In this document: positions 36,581 to 45,041 of the stretch, in pieces
Layout of the letters: each line of letters starts with the position of its first letter
How positions within the stretch are numbered: position 1 is the first letter of the stretch
DNA from: Tunicatimonas pelagia
GTDB taxonomy: Bacteria; Bacteroidota; Bacteroidia; Cytophagales; Cyclobacteriaceae
DNA length: 64,000 nt
Direction: 5' to 3'
NCBI RefSeq assembly: GCF_030506325.1
Contig: NZ_CP120683.1
Location: 2,108,001-2,172,000 of the forward strand
Position numbers and translations under genes: made by a program
Notes under the pieces: generated by a model
Seen by the model: only the letters and a program-made list of their open reading frames with translations
What the model was told of the DNA's origin: nothing
The model's database searches: none

Positions 36581-37886
36581 TCAGTGTCTCGACATCAAGT
36601 AAAAGGTTGAGAAATGCTCATTATAACGTTTGCGGTGATGGCGATAACCACCTATAGAGGCAGCAATGAGCAGGTTTTCTAACCAGTCTTGATGATAGAC
36701 AAAACCGTTGAGTCTAGTGGCAGGACTGGTAAGCAACTCAGTATGCCGGGTAACTGCTGGACAAGAGGGCGAGAAGTTGTAGAGTAGCGCAAATGCCCGG
36801 AAGTTAGCCGATGTGCTTTGGATAGTGGCATGGAACATCTGGGAATTAAAGGCATGGCAGCTCATGGCCTTCATTACCCGGTCTAACATATTGGCTGTAC
36901 GATGTGCTGTGGGGAAGTCTAGGTGTTTTAACCATCTTTGTTTCTTAGCGCATAGCTTAAGAATATTGGCTTTCATGGCACTATCAGGCACCTGCTCGCT
37001 AGCCCATTCCGAGAGCCTACGAATTTGCTGACCTAGCTGGCGTTTAGATTCAGCTTGATAGCAGTCTCATATCTTATCAGCAGCCGTGTCAAAATAGACT
37101 TTCAACTTCTGGATGGCCCGATCTCGGACTTTGATAAAGGCATGAAGAAAGCACTCTATGACCGCTACTTTAGGAAAAAGATACTGCCAAGCATTTTGCG
37201 TAGCTGACCACCCATCAGTAGTGACTGTTTTAGGCTGATAAGCCGCTCGTATATCTTGAGCTTCCTGCTGAAACACCCCGTAGCCTTCTCTTCATCAGCT
37301 TTGGCACAGACCTCGGCCCCTAGCATACAGCCCCGCCCAATAGTGGAAGCGACATAGGCTTTTTGCCCCTGGATACGGATATGCTGCCCATCAGCCACAT
37401 CAGCCAGCACATCTTCGGGCAAGTTATCAGTCTCATACATGGTAGTACCCACCAAACTGGAACGACCTAGACACAGGTACATCCGGTACCACCACATAGG
37501 ATTACGTCCAAACACAAAAGCTAGTGCCCAAAAGGGAACCCCAAAGCGCAACAGGAACAAAGGCTTAGATACTTCTTGGGTTTTAGCTCGCATAGCGGGT
37601 AGTAAAAAGCTAGGGCGGATTTGGTAGTTTATCCCGTTCACTTGGATCTTATATAGCTGCACGTTGAGCTTTTTGGAGACTCGGCTTCTACCGTTGAGAT
37701 ATACTCTTGAGCCATCTCGCTAGGAAACAGTTCGGCATGACGATCAAAGGCTTCCCTGATAAGTTGGTGAGCTACTTGATTGTCTTGCATAAAGGTCGGG
37801 TAGATTGATTCGGGGATATCAACAACTATTGTACGGTTTTGCGTATCTTTCACTGCCTTTAGTCTTGCTTTGATTTTGCTTCGCAC
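36581..37886 (-). pseudogene. degenerate DDE-type transposase, several frames
   Basis: Four frames read in order as one protein: 37886-37660 (TIVVDIPESIYPTFMQDNQV), then LNVQLYKIQVNGINYQIRP from 37665 to about 37280, then FQQEAQDIRAAYQPKTVTTDGWSATQNAW to KI at 37070, and on after an in-frame TGA (where Trp would be expected) to KQRWLKHLDFPTAHRTANML and the stop at 36581. At least two frameshifts and one nonsense change. VTTDGW and a later HAFNSQMFHATIQS suggest a transposase, but I cannot name the IS family or find its ends. Confidence 0.65.
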
Positions 37887-38096
37887 CCGAAAGATAGGTA
37901 CGGCTAATGGCTTTTTTAGCTATCAGCGCAAAACGTTACAATCAGGAGAAATGAACCTCTCTGCATAATTCTGAGCTATTTTTTGTTATAGACTGTTTGG
38001 TTTGAGCTAGCTGATGTCCTAATTTCAGAGACAGTTTTCCGATGGGCTGTAGGCATCAGGATACATTTTTGTTTAGACTTTAGAAGACAATACAAT

Positions 38097-39095
38097 ATGA
38101 AGAAGTTCCGACAGCAGTATACCATTATTGGTATAATCGCTTTACTAGCTGCCTGTCAGCCCAATCAGTCTGAAACAGTAGCTACCGAGCCAACCGGGCC
38201 TCGCTATGTTCCGAATTTCAATGCCGACTCAGCCTACGCCTACCTAAAAGCCCAAGTAGACTTTGGTCCCCGAGTGCCTAACTCAGCTGCCCACCGTGAG
38301 TGTCGGGATTATTTAGTAAGCAAATTGGAGCAGTTTGGTGCTCAGGTACAACTACAGTCGTTTGAAGCCAGAGCTTACGATGGCACCATGCTTGACCTCA
38401 GCAATATTATCGCAAGCTATCAGCCCAAGAAATCCAAGCGAATTCTGTTGGCAGCTCATTGGGACACCCGCCCTTACGCTGATAAAGATTCAGTGCGCGC
38501 TGAAGAACCGATTTTGGGGGCGAATGACGGAGCCAGTGGAGTTGCCGTATTGTTAGAAATGGCTCGGGTCATGAGTCAGGATTCTTTGCCAGATGTAGGA
38601 GTAGATATTATTTTCTTTGATGGGGAAGATTACGGGGAGCCGGAAGATTACGATGAGTTGCAACCCGAAAATTCGCAGCAAGTGTACTGGTGCTTAGGCT
38701 CTCAGTATTGGGCAAAAAATAAGCATGAGCCTCGCTATTCAGCGTACTACGGAATTTTGTTGGATATGGTCGGAGCGAAGAATGCCACTTTTTACCGGGA
38801 AGGAGTTTCCCGTCAGGCTGCACCTAGTATTGTTAAACGAATTTGGGATGCGGGTCACCAGTTAGGTCACGGGCAGTATTTTATTTATAAAGACAGCCCC
38901 GATATTGTAGACGATCATGTATACGTAAACTACCAAGCCAAAATTCCGATGGTCAACATTATTGAGCACGATCCTGCCAGTGAATTCTACTTTGCCCGTT
39001 ACCACCATACCCACGCCGACGATATGAACATTATCAGTCGGGAAACGCTAGAAGCGGTGGGTGAAACGGTGATGTATGTGGTGTACCAGGAGTAA
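38097..39095 (+). CDS. M28-type glutaminyl-peptide cyclotransferase / peptidase lipoprotein
   Basis: The 332-residue lipoprotein (lipobox LAAC) has the M28 zinc site: His in LAAHWDTRP, Asp in GANDGASG, Glu in FFDGEDYG, a further Asp in LLDMVGAKN and His in RYHHTHADD. The KLEQFGAQVQLQSF and NIIASYQP regions match glutaminyl cyclases, which form N-terminal pyroglutamate on exported proteins. Many Bacteroidota exported proteins start with Gln after cleavage, as several do here. Convergent with susD across a terminator. Confidence 0.88.
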   Translation: MKKFRQQYTIIGIIALLAACQPNQSETVATEPTGPRYVPNFNADSAYAYLKAQVDFGPRVPNSAAHRECRDYLVSKLEQFGAQVQLQSFEARAYDGTMLDLSNIIASYQPKKSKRILLAAHWDTRPYADKDSVRAEEPILGANDGASGVAVLLEMARVMSQDSLPDVGVDIIFFDGEDYGEPEDYDELQPENSQQVYWCLGSQYWAKNKHEPRYSAYYGILLDMVGAKNATFYREGVSRQAAPSIVKRIWDAGHQLGHGQYFIYKDSPDIVDDHVYVNYQAKIPMVNIIEHDPASEFYFARYHHTHADDMNIISRETLEAVGETVMYVVYQE

Positions 39096-39113
39096 TACGC
39101 CTACGTCAGACAT

Positions 39114-39145
39114 AAGAAAGGCTACCCAGTTGGATAGCCTTTCTT
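39114..39145. terminator. bidirectional terminator
   Basis: AAGAAAGGCTA pairs with TAGCCTTTCTT (11 bp, 10-base loop) between the convergent cyclotransferase and SusD genes; A and T runs on each side let it act both ways. Confidence 0.8.
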
Positions 39146-39171
39146 AACAAATTTAGACTGAGACATTTATT

Positions 39172-40884
39172 CTATTCAGCCCACCAAAGGGTAGTACCTT
39201 GCACATTCTCACCTTGCCGACTAATTGCCTCTGCGAAGCCACTGGGATTGAATGTCTGCAAGTTACTGCCGTAGCGCAATCGCTGCGGATACCTTCCTTG
39301 CTCTATAGTACCGGGATCATAAATCTCATAATCATCAACTCCATTAGCTAAGCTAGCTGGATAACCGGTGTCCCGCACAATCGCCCAGGCTTCGTAGCCA
39401 TCAGTATAGTGCGCTGCCCAGCGTTGCATGGCTATTTTTTGCAGATTCTCTTCGGTAGTACCATTTAGCATACCCATATCCTGCGTGGCTAGGTACTCTT
39501 CTATACTACCATCGTTCACCTCCCACAAGCGCATTGCTTCCCGAATACCGGTCTGATAAAGGGCTTGAGCGTCGCCAGACACTAATCCACGAACGGCAGC
39601 TTCAGCTTGCAAGAAAAAAGACTCGGCTGATAAAAGCACTGTTTCGGGTTTGGCTGAACCGCCTCGATTTTTCCGTTGAATAACAGCTTCACTCGGAAGA
39701 CAGAAAAAGCCGTACTGAGCCAACCCACTCATTTGGCCATTGAGCCGAACCGGTTGTCCTACGTAGTTCTCTCCTTCGGGCATGGTTACCGTAATTGTTT
39801 GGTTACCCTCAGTCTCTCCTTCTGTCCAGGTATACGTTGCCCCAGCTTCGTCGAGTACCTCTCGGATGAAGGCGACTCGCTTAGGAAATAAATCATGACC
39901 CGCAGCATTATCGGTAGCGGAGGGGCGTTGTAGGGTGGCAGTACCTCCTAAAGCAGGCTGCGTGTATTTCTCTAGTCGCGGATCGTTATTGTCCCGCAGA
40001 AAATTAACTAGCTCCCGGCTTACCGTCCAGTTTGACCCATCGCCAAAGTTGTACCAAATGTCACCGTAGGTAGCATACTCCCACTGCGATATTTCCAGGT
40101 CTTTTTCAATGACAGCACTTTCACCTTCGGCTAGTAATGGTTGCTCCAAAGCTTCCTGAATGGCCGTTTCTGAGAAGTCGTTATCGGGTGCTCCGCTGGC
40201 CCGCATTGCTACTTTTAGCTTGAGCGTATTAGCAAACCGCTTCCATTTTTGCAAGTCGCCCCCGTAGACTACATCGTTATTTCCCAGGTCTTCAATCACG
40301 TTTCCGGTGGAAGTTTCCTCTCCGATAGTAGTCATAGCCGTGTTCAAGTCAGCAATAATACCCTGGTAGATTTCCCGCTGCGTATCAAACTTAGGTAAGT
40401 CAATATCTTCCTTGAACAGATCTGAGTAAGGAATTTCACCGAAGGTGTCGGTATAAAGCTGATAGTAGTGGCTTTTGATAATGAGAGCTACCGCGTGGGT
40501 AAGTTCATTTTCAAATTCGCCCCCTGGCTCGGTAAACTCCAATACCTGTTTAATGGTAGGTAGGTACCCGTTAAAGTGATCCCAGGTGGCATCGGTATAC
40601 CCCCCATTGTATTGATACCCTAGCCCGTCGGACCACCAGCATCGGCTGTGGCCAAAGGTGAAGTGCCCACCAAAGCGATCAGCGTGGATAAGATTGCCCC
40701 GCCAGTAAGCGAAGCGGCTAGGTAAATAGGGACGCAGCATAGCTTCCGTGAGAAAGAACTTCGCACTGGCATCTTCGGTGACAATCAGATTGGGGTTGAT
40801 ATTCTGCTCCTCAAAATCGGAGGTGCAGGCCCCTAATGTCACTAATACTAAGAGTACAGCAAATGTTTTTTGTAATATTTTCAT
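39172..40884 (-). CDS. SusD/RagB family nutrient-binding lipoprotein (SusD-like_2)
   Basis: The 570-residue lipoprotein has lipobox LGAC (residue 20) and the SusD-like_2 pattern: FEEQNINPN at the mature start, ALIIKSHYYQLYTDTFGEIPYSDLF, LPKFDTQREIYQGIIADLN, KRFANTLKLKVAMR, and ESFFLQAEAAVRGL with a late QRWAAHYTDGYEAWAIVRDTGYP. It caps the SusC pore and captures substrate at the cell surface. Partner gene is directly upstream. No adjacent glycoside hydrolase, so the substrate, perhaps a peptide or small sugar, is open. Confidence 0.93.
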   Translation of the reverse strand: MKILQKTFAVLLVLVTLGACTSDFEEQNINPNLIVTEDASAKFFLTEAMLRPYLPSRFAYWRGNLIHADRFGGHFTFGHSRCWWSDGLGYQYNGGYTDATWDHFNGYLPTIKQVLEFTEPGGEFENELTHAVALIIKSHYYQLYTDTFGEIPYSDLFKEDIDLPKFDTQREIYQGIIADLNTAMTTIGEETSTGNVIEDLGNNDVVYGGDLQKWKRFANTLKLKVAMRASGAPDNDFSETAIQEALEQPLLAEGESAVIEKDLEISQWEYATYGDIWYNFGDGSNWTVSRELVNFLRDNNDPRLEKYTQPALGGTATLQRPSATDNAAGHDLFPKRVAFIREVLDEAGATYTWTEGETEGNQTITVTMPEGENYVGQPVRLNGQMSGLAQYGFFCLPSEAVIQRKNRGGSAKPETVLLSAESFFLQAEAAVRGLVSGDAQALYQTGIREAMRLWEVNDGSIEEYLATQDMGMLNGTTEENLQKIAMQRWAAHYTDGYEAWAIVRDTGYPASLANGVDDYEIYDPGTIEQGRYPQRLRYGSNLQTFNPSGFAEAISRQGENVQGTTLWWAE

Positions 40885-40902
40885 AGGATAAGTCGTCGAG
40901 AA

Positions 40903-43900
40903 TTAAAAGTTTACATTTACGGAGAAGCCATAAGAACGAGGAGTCGGCATACCGTAGAGTAGTATACCTTGTCCGGCATTGCTGGTTCCCAGGGTCATCT
41001 CAGGATCAAACCCTCCTTCAAAACCTTTGTACAGGAAGAAAAGGTTCCGCCCAATGAGGCTTACCGAAGCACTCTTAAGAAAGTTCCCGTCTAACAAAGA
41101 CTGCGGAAACCGGTAGGTGATCGATAGCTCTCGTAACCGCACGTTGGTCTGGTCAATGACATAGTTTTCGGCAATACCACTGTATCCACCCCAGTACTGC
41201 TGCGCTAAGATTGTCTGGTCATTGTCTATCAATGTTCCATCGTCTTGCCTGATAACCCCATCTACTATGATACCTTCGTCTCGGTACTGAAGTGAGCGGA
41301 CCGAATTTCCAGAACCATCCATTGCGGCTTGGGTAGCTGCGTATACTTCGCCTCCGAATCGGCCATCAATTAGCATACTGAGAGTGAAATCTCTGTATCT
41401 AAATGTATTACTAAAGCCCAACAGAAAATCTGGTTGGAAGTCGCCCAGCTTCGTTCTCTCGGGGGTCGCTTGTAGACGACCGTCGGCAGTTAGTAGCGGT
41501 CGGCCGCTTACGGAATCGCGCAGTAGCGTTTTACCCCAGATTTCGCCGTAGCTTCCTCCTACCGTGGCTCGGGTTTCCAGTCCACCTCCGTTAGTAATAT
41601 TCCACTGGCGAGCTTCCACATCCTGCACAAATTCGGTCAAGCGGTTACGGTTACTGGAGAAGTTGACACTCGTACTCCACATCATACTCTCAGTGCGTAG
41701 TGGCGTACCACCAACCATTAGCTCTATCCCTCTATTCGTAATTTCACCAATGTTAGTATGTACTTCTGCGTACCCAAACGGGTTTACCTGCTGGTTGTCG
41801 GTGCTAATGATATCAATCAGTTCGGTAGAGGCAATGTCGTAGTAGGACGCATCAAAGTAGAAGCGATCGCCAAACATGCTTCCTTCAATGCCTACTTCGT
41901 ACGTTTTTGTAAACTCCGGTTGTAGGTTTACATCAAACCATCGATTGGGCACGGTGAGCGTAGTAATGCCTAGGTAGCTGTTGTTCTTCGCCTTTAGATT
42001 GTAGCTGTTTTGCAGCCGCCAGGGCTGAGCGTCTTTTCCTACCTGCGCCCAACTACCCCGTAGCTTTAGTGCATCAAATAGCTGCTGTGACGGGTCAATT
42101 AGTTCGCTGACCATCAGGGCTGTGTTTACCGATGGGTAAAAATACGACCAGTCCGTGGAAGGTAAGGTCGATGTCCAGTCATTACGCCCAGTTAAATCTA
42201 AGAAGACTATTCCTCGGTAATTGAGGGAAGCCGATGCGTATACCGAGTTGGTTACCCGTGGTACAGGCACCCCCGCCTGAGCATCAACCAGATCAGCACT
42301 CTCGATAGTGGTTACGGCCGGAATCCGGAGGTTCTCACCAAAGACACGCATCCGCTGACTAGTGGTGTACAAGTGATTGGCTCCTACGTTGAGGTCAAGA
42401 TGAAAATCAGACGAAAGGTCTTTACTTACCATTACTAGCACATCGGCGTTGGTTTCTTGAAACTGGTCGTTGGTGAAGTTTAGCCGCCCCTGTTGAAAAA
42501 ACCAGTGGCCGGTTTGGGTTACTCCTTCGTCCCGAATATCAGTAAAGTCGGTACCGATACGGGCGTGAGCCGAAAGCCAATCAGTAAATTGATACTGAGC
42601 CTTAGCGAAGCCCATAAACCGACTACGCGTATCTTCTGACCGGTCGTGGTTCAGCGTCCAATACGGGTTAGATGAGTTAGGCGTCACATTTCTGGCCAGT
42701 CCGGTTTCTTCGTCCCGAAAATCTTCAAAATCGGCAATAGCCGCGTTGCGGGGTAAGCTGTAAACGCCGGCCAGTAGTCCTTCAGAACCCTGCCCAATAC
42801 GGTTGCGGACAAACTGCTTTACGTAAGTAGCTTTGGCATCTAGCGTAAGCCGGTCAGAAAGCTGGGCTACGGTTCGTAGGTTAAAGTTGTGCCGTTGCAG
42901 AAATGAGTTATCCACCATGGCTTGGTTGTTGGTATTGGTATACGAAAACCGCCCGGTTATATTCTCGTTACCACCGGATAGAACCAGGGTATTTACGAAG
43001 TTCCCTCCCGTGCGAAAGAAGTCTTGTACGTTGTTGGGTTGAGCTACGTAGGGGCGGGTAGTTCCATCCCAGTAGAGCTGGTCGCTGCCGTCGAGGCGGC
43101 CACCCCAGGAGGCACCACTACCTTGAAGTTCGTCTATATCAAGCGGGGGTCGGTTTTCAGTACCTTGGCCGTACTCATTCTGAAACTCAGGTAATATCAT
43201 TGGGTCAGAAAACATAGTACTGCTAGAAATTCCCACACCTATACCCTTACTGGCCTGACCGGTTTTGGTGGTAATCATAATAACCCCATTGGCCGCCCGC
43301 GAACCGTACAACGCAGCAGCGTTTGGCCCCTTTAGTACAGTCATGGAAGCAATGTCGTCAGGATTAATATCCGAGATACCAGAACCGGTGTTGCGACTGC
43401 TAAAGAGGCTACCGTCTTCGCCAGTAGTCGAGTTATCCATAGGAATACCATCTACCACGTAGAGGGGCTGATTACCTTGGGTAAGGGAATTATTTCCCCG
43501 GATGATGACCCGAACCCCAGATCCCGGGCCACCGCCCGTTTCGGTAATGTTCACCCCCGCCACGCGGCCTTTCAGGTTCGATACCGCGGAAGGCGACGCT
43601 TTCACAGTAGAGATGTCTTCGCCACTTACCTCCTGCACGGCGTATCCCAGCGATTTTCGCTCTTTCTCGATGCCAAAGGCCGTGACAACCACCTCACCCA
43701 GTTGGGCAATATCGTCAAACATCGTTACGTCAATAATCGACTGCTCGTTCACGGCTTGCTCGTGTTCTAGATACCCTACTGAGGTAAACCTCAATACTGC
43801 ATCTTCGCCTACTTCAATGGAGTAGTTACCATCCACATCAGTGATGGTTCCAGTCTGCTCACCCACGACGATAATATTAACCCCAGGTAGCGGTTCATCA

Positions 43901-43998
43901 TTGAGAGCATCGGTGACTTTGCCGCGTACTTGAACTTGTCCGAAGACTTGCCCTAAGTAGCACGACAACAGGAAGGAGAGTAGTACTTTTTCTTTCAT
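40903..43998 (-). CDS. SusC/RagA family TonB-linked outer-membrane protein
   Basis: The 1031-residue receptor has a signal peptide (ending VFGQ), a carboxypeptidase-like plug-associated domain (VQVRGKVTDALNDEPLPGVNI), a plug domain starting GEVVVTAFGIEKERKSLGYAVQEV, with NPDDIASMTVLKGPNAAALYGSRAANGVI, and a large beta-barrel ending in YGFSVNVNF. No additional N-terminal signalling domain. With SusD it forms a TonB-driven pump for oligomers. DeoR regulator diverges from it. Confidence 0.96.
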   Translation of the reverse strand: MKEKVLLSFLLSCYLGQVFGQVQVRGKVTDALNDEPLPGVNIIVVGEQTGTITDVDGNYSIEVGEDAVLRFTSVGYLEHEQAVNEQSIIDVTMFDDIAQLGEVVVTAFGIEKERKSLGYAVQEVSGEDISTVKASPSAVSNLKGRVAGVNITETGGGPGSGVRVIIRGNNSLTQGNQPLYVVDGIPMDNSTTGEDGSLFSSRNTGSGISDINPDDIASMTVLKGPNAAALYGSRAANGVIMITTKTGQASKGIGVGISSSTMFSDPMILPEFQNEYGQGTENRPPLDIDELQGSGASWGGRLDGSDQLYWDGTTRPYVAQPNNVQDFFRTGGNFVNTLVLSGGNENITGRFSYTNTNNQAMVDNSFLQRHNFNLRTVAQLSDRLTLDAKATYVKQFVRNRIGQGSEGLLAGVYSLPRNAAIADFEDFRDEETGLARNVTPNSSNPYWTLNHDRSEDTRSRFMGFAKAQYQFTDWLSAHARIGTDFTDIRDEGVTQTGHWFFQQGRLNFTNDQFQETNADVLVMVSKDLSSDFHLDLNVGANHLYTTSQRMRVFGENLRIPAVTTIESADLVDAQAGVPVPRVTNSVYASASLNYRGIVFLDLTGRNDWTSTLPSTDWSYFYPSVNTALMVSELIDPSQQLFDALKLRGSWAQVGKDAQPWRLQNSYNLKAKNNSYLGITTLTVPNRWFDVNLQPEFTKTYEVGIEGSMFGDRFYFDASYYDIASTELIDIISTDNQQVNPFGYAEVHTNIGEITNRGIELMVGGTPLRTESMMWSTSVNFSSNRNRLTEFVQDVEARQWNITNGGGLETRATVGGSYGEIWGKTLLRDSVSGRPLLTADGRLQATPERTKLGDFQPDFLLGFSNTFRYRDFTLSMLIDGRFGGEVYAATQAAMDGSGNSVRSLQYRDEGIIVDGVIRQDDGTLIDNDQTILAQQYWGGYSGIAENYVIDQTNVRLRELSITYRFPQSLLDGNFLKSASVSLIGRNLFFLYKGFEGGFDPEMTLGTSNAGQGILLYGMPTPRSYGFSVNVNF

Positions 43999-44032
43999 AC
44001 TGTTGTGTAGTTGGTTATGAAATGTTTTATAG

Positions 44033-44040
44033 CAAACATA
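44033..44040 (-). promoter_or_regulatory. -7 promoter element of susC (TATGTTTG)
   Basis: Read on the minus strand this is TATGTTTG, an exact TAnnTTTG match, 35 bases before the susC ATG. Confidence 0.4.
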
Positions 44041-44258
44041 AAGATATTGCTAATCTTATTAATTGCAAACAAAGGGTGGAATTATGCGGGTTTTTGCGGT
44101 TTTTTTTAAAATAATCTCAAGTTTTATCGTTTTTACATTATCTTAGATTGATATTCACCAGGTAGTATTTCTTGTTCTTGCAAAAGAGAGCAAGTTTTTT
44201 TAAGACATAAACTACCCAACTACATTTTTATCTTGATCATTGTAAGGTTCAATTGACT

Positions 44259-45005
44259 ATGTTAAAAATAGAGAGACAAAACGCCATTTTGCAGGAGGTG
44301 CGGGCATTTCAACAAGTGAAATCATCGGCACTGAGCAATATGTTTGAAGTATCGGAAGATACTATTCGCCGCGACCTGTATGAGCTTGAAGAATACGGTC
44401 ATCTCAAACGAGTACATGGGGGAGCAGTGGTACCCTCCTACATTCCCAGCTTCAAGAAGCGGGAAGTACAGGAAATTGAAACCAAGCATCTGATAGCAAA
44501 GAAAGCCCTTCCCCTTATTGAGGAGGGGCAAGTACTTATTATCGATGGAGGCACGTCCAACCTACAGTTAGTTAATCTGCTTCCTACCGATATATCGCTT
44601 ACTGTGTTTACGAACTCGATACCAGCTGCCTCCAAGCTCTGCGAGTTTGCTAATATAGATAGTGTGTTGATGGGAGGAAATATTCTCCGGAAGGGGTACA
44701 CCACCGTCGGGCATCAGGCCCTTGATTCCCTAGCTGATATCCACGCTGATATATGCTTTGTTGGCATTACGTCTATCGATGACCAAATCGGCCTCACCGA
44801 AGCCAACCAGCCAGAGGCTATCGTAAAAAGGGCGATCATTAATGCATCAGATAAGGTAGTCACCTTGGCAATTTCTTCCAAAATTGGTACTAAGCAAGCG
44901 TTTAAAGTAGGCCCGATAGACTGCCTGGATGTGCTAATTACAGAATTAAGCCCTACCCACTCGTTACTAGAACCGTATCAGCAGCAAGGGTATACCGTAC
45001 TTTGA
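44259..45005 (+). CDS. DeoR/GlpR family transcriptional regulator
   Basis: The 248-residue protein has an N-terminal winged helix (RQNAILQEVRAFQQVKSSALSNMFEVSEDTIRRDLYELEEYGHLKRVHGGAV) and a C-terminal sugar-phosphate sensor domain with the family D-G-G-T-S motif (IIDGGTSNLQL) and GITSIDDQIGLTE. Start at ATG 44259; the TTG two codons upstream is not needed. Divergent from susC across 260 bases, so it may control the SusCD pair in response to a phosphorylated sugar (inference). Confidence 0.9.
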   Translation: MLKIERQNAILQEVRAFQQVKSSALSNMFEVSEDTIRRDLYELEEYGHLKRVHGGAVVPSYIPSFKKREVQEIETKHLIAKKALPLIEEGQVLIIDGGTSNLQLVNLLPTDISLTVFTNSIPAASKLCEFANIDSVLMGGNILRKGYTTVGHQALDSLADIHADICFVGITSIDDQIGLTEANQPEAIVKRAIINASDKVVTLAISSKIGTKQAFKVGPIDCLDVLITELSPTHSLLEPYQQQGYTVL

Positions 45006-45041
45006 CTCACCGATCAATACAAGATGCCATGCTATCAAAAG

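Noticed and set aside
33640-37942. A 12-base inverted match (ATTGTAACGTTT at 33640 and AAACGTTACAAT at 37931) flanking the accessory segment
   Set aside because: One 12-base match is expected by chance among the pairs of positions in 5 kb, and no longer similarity continues on either side.
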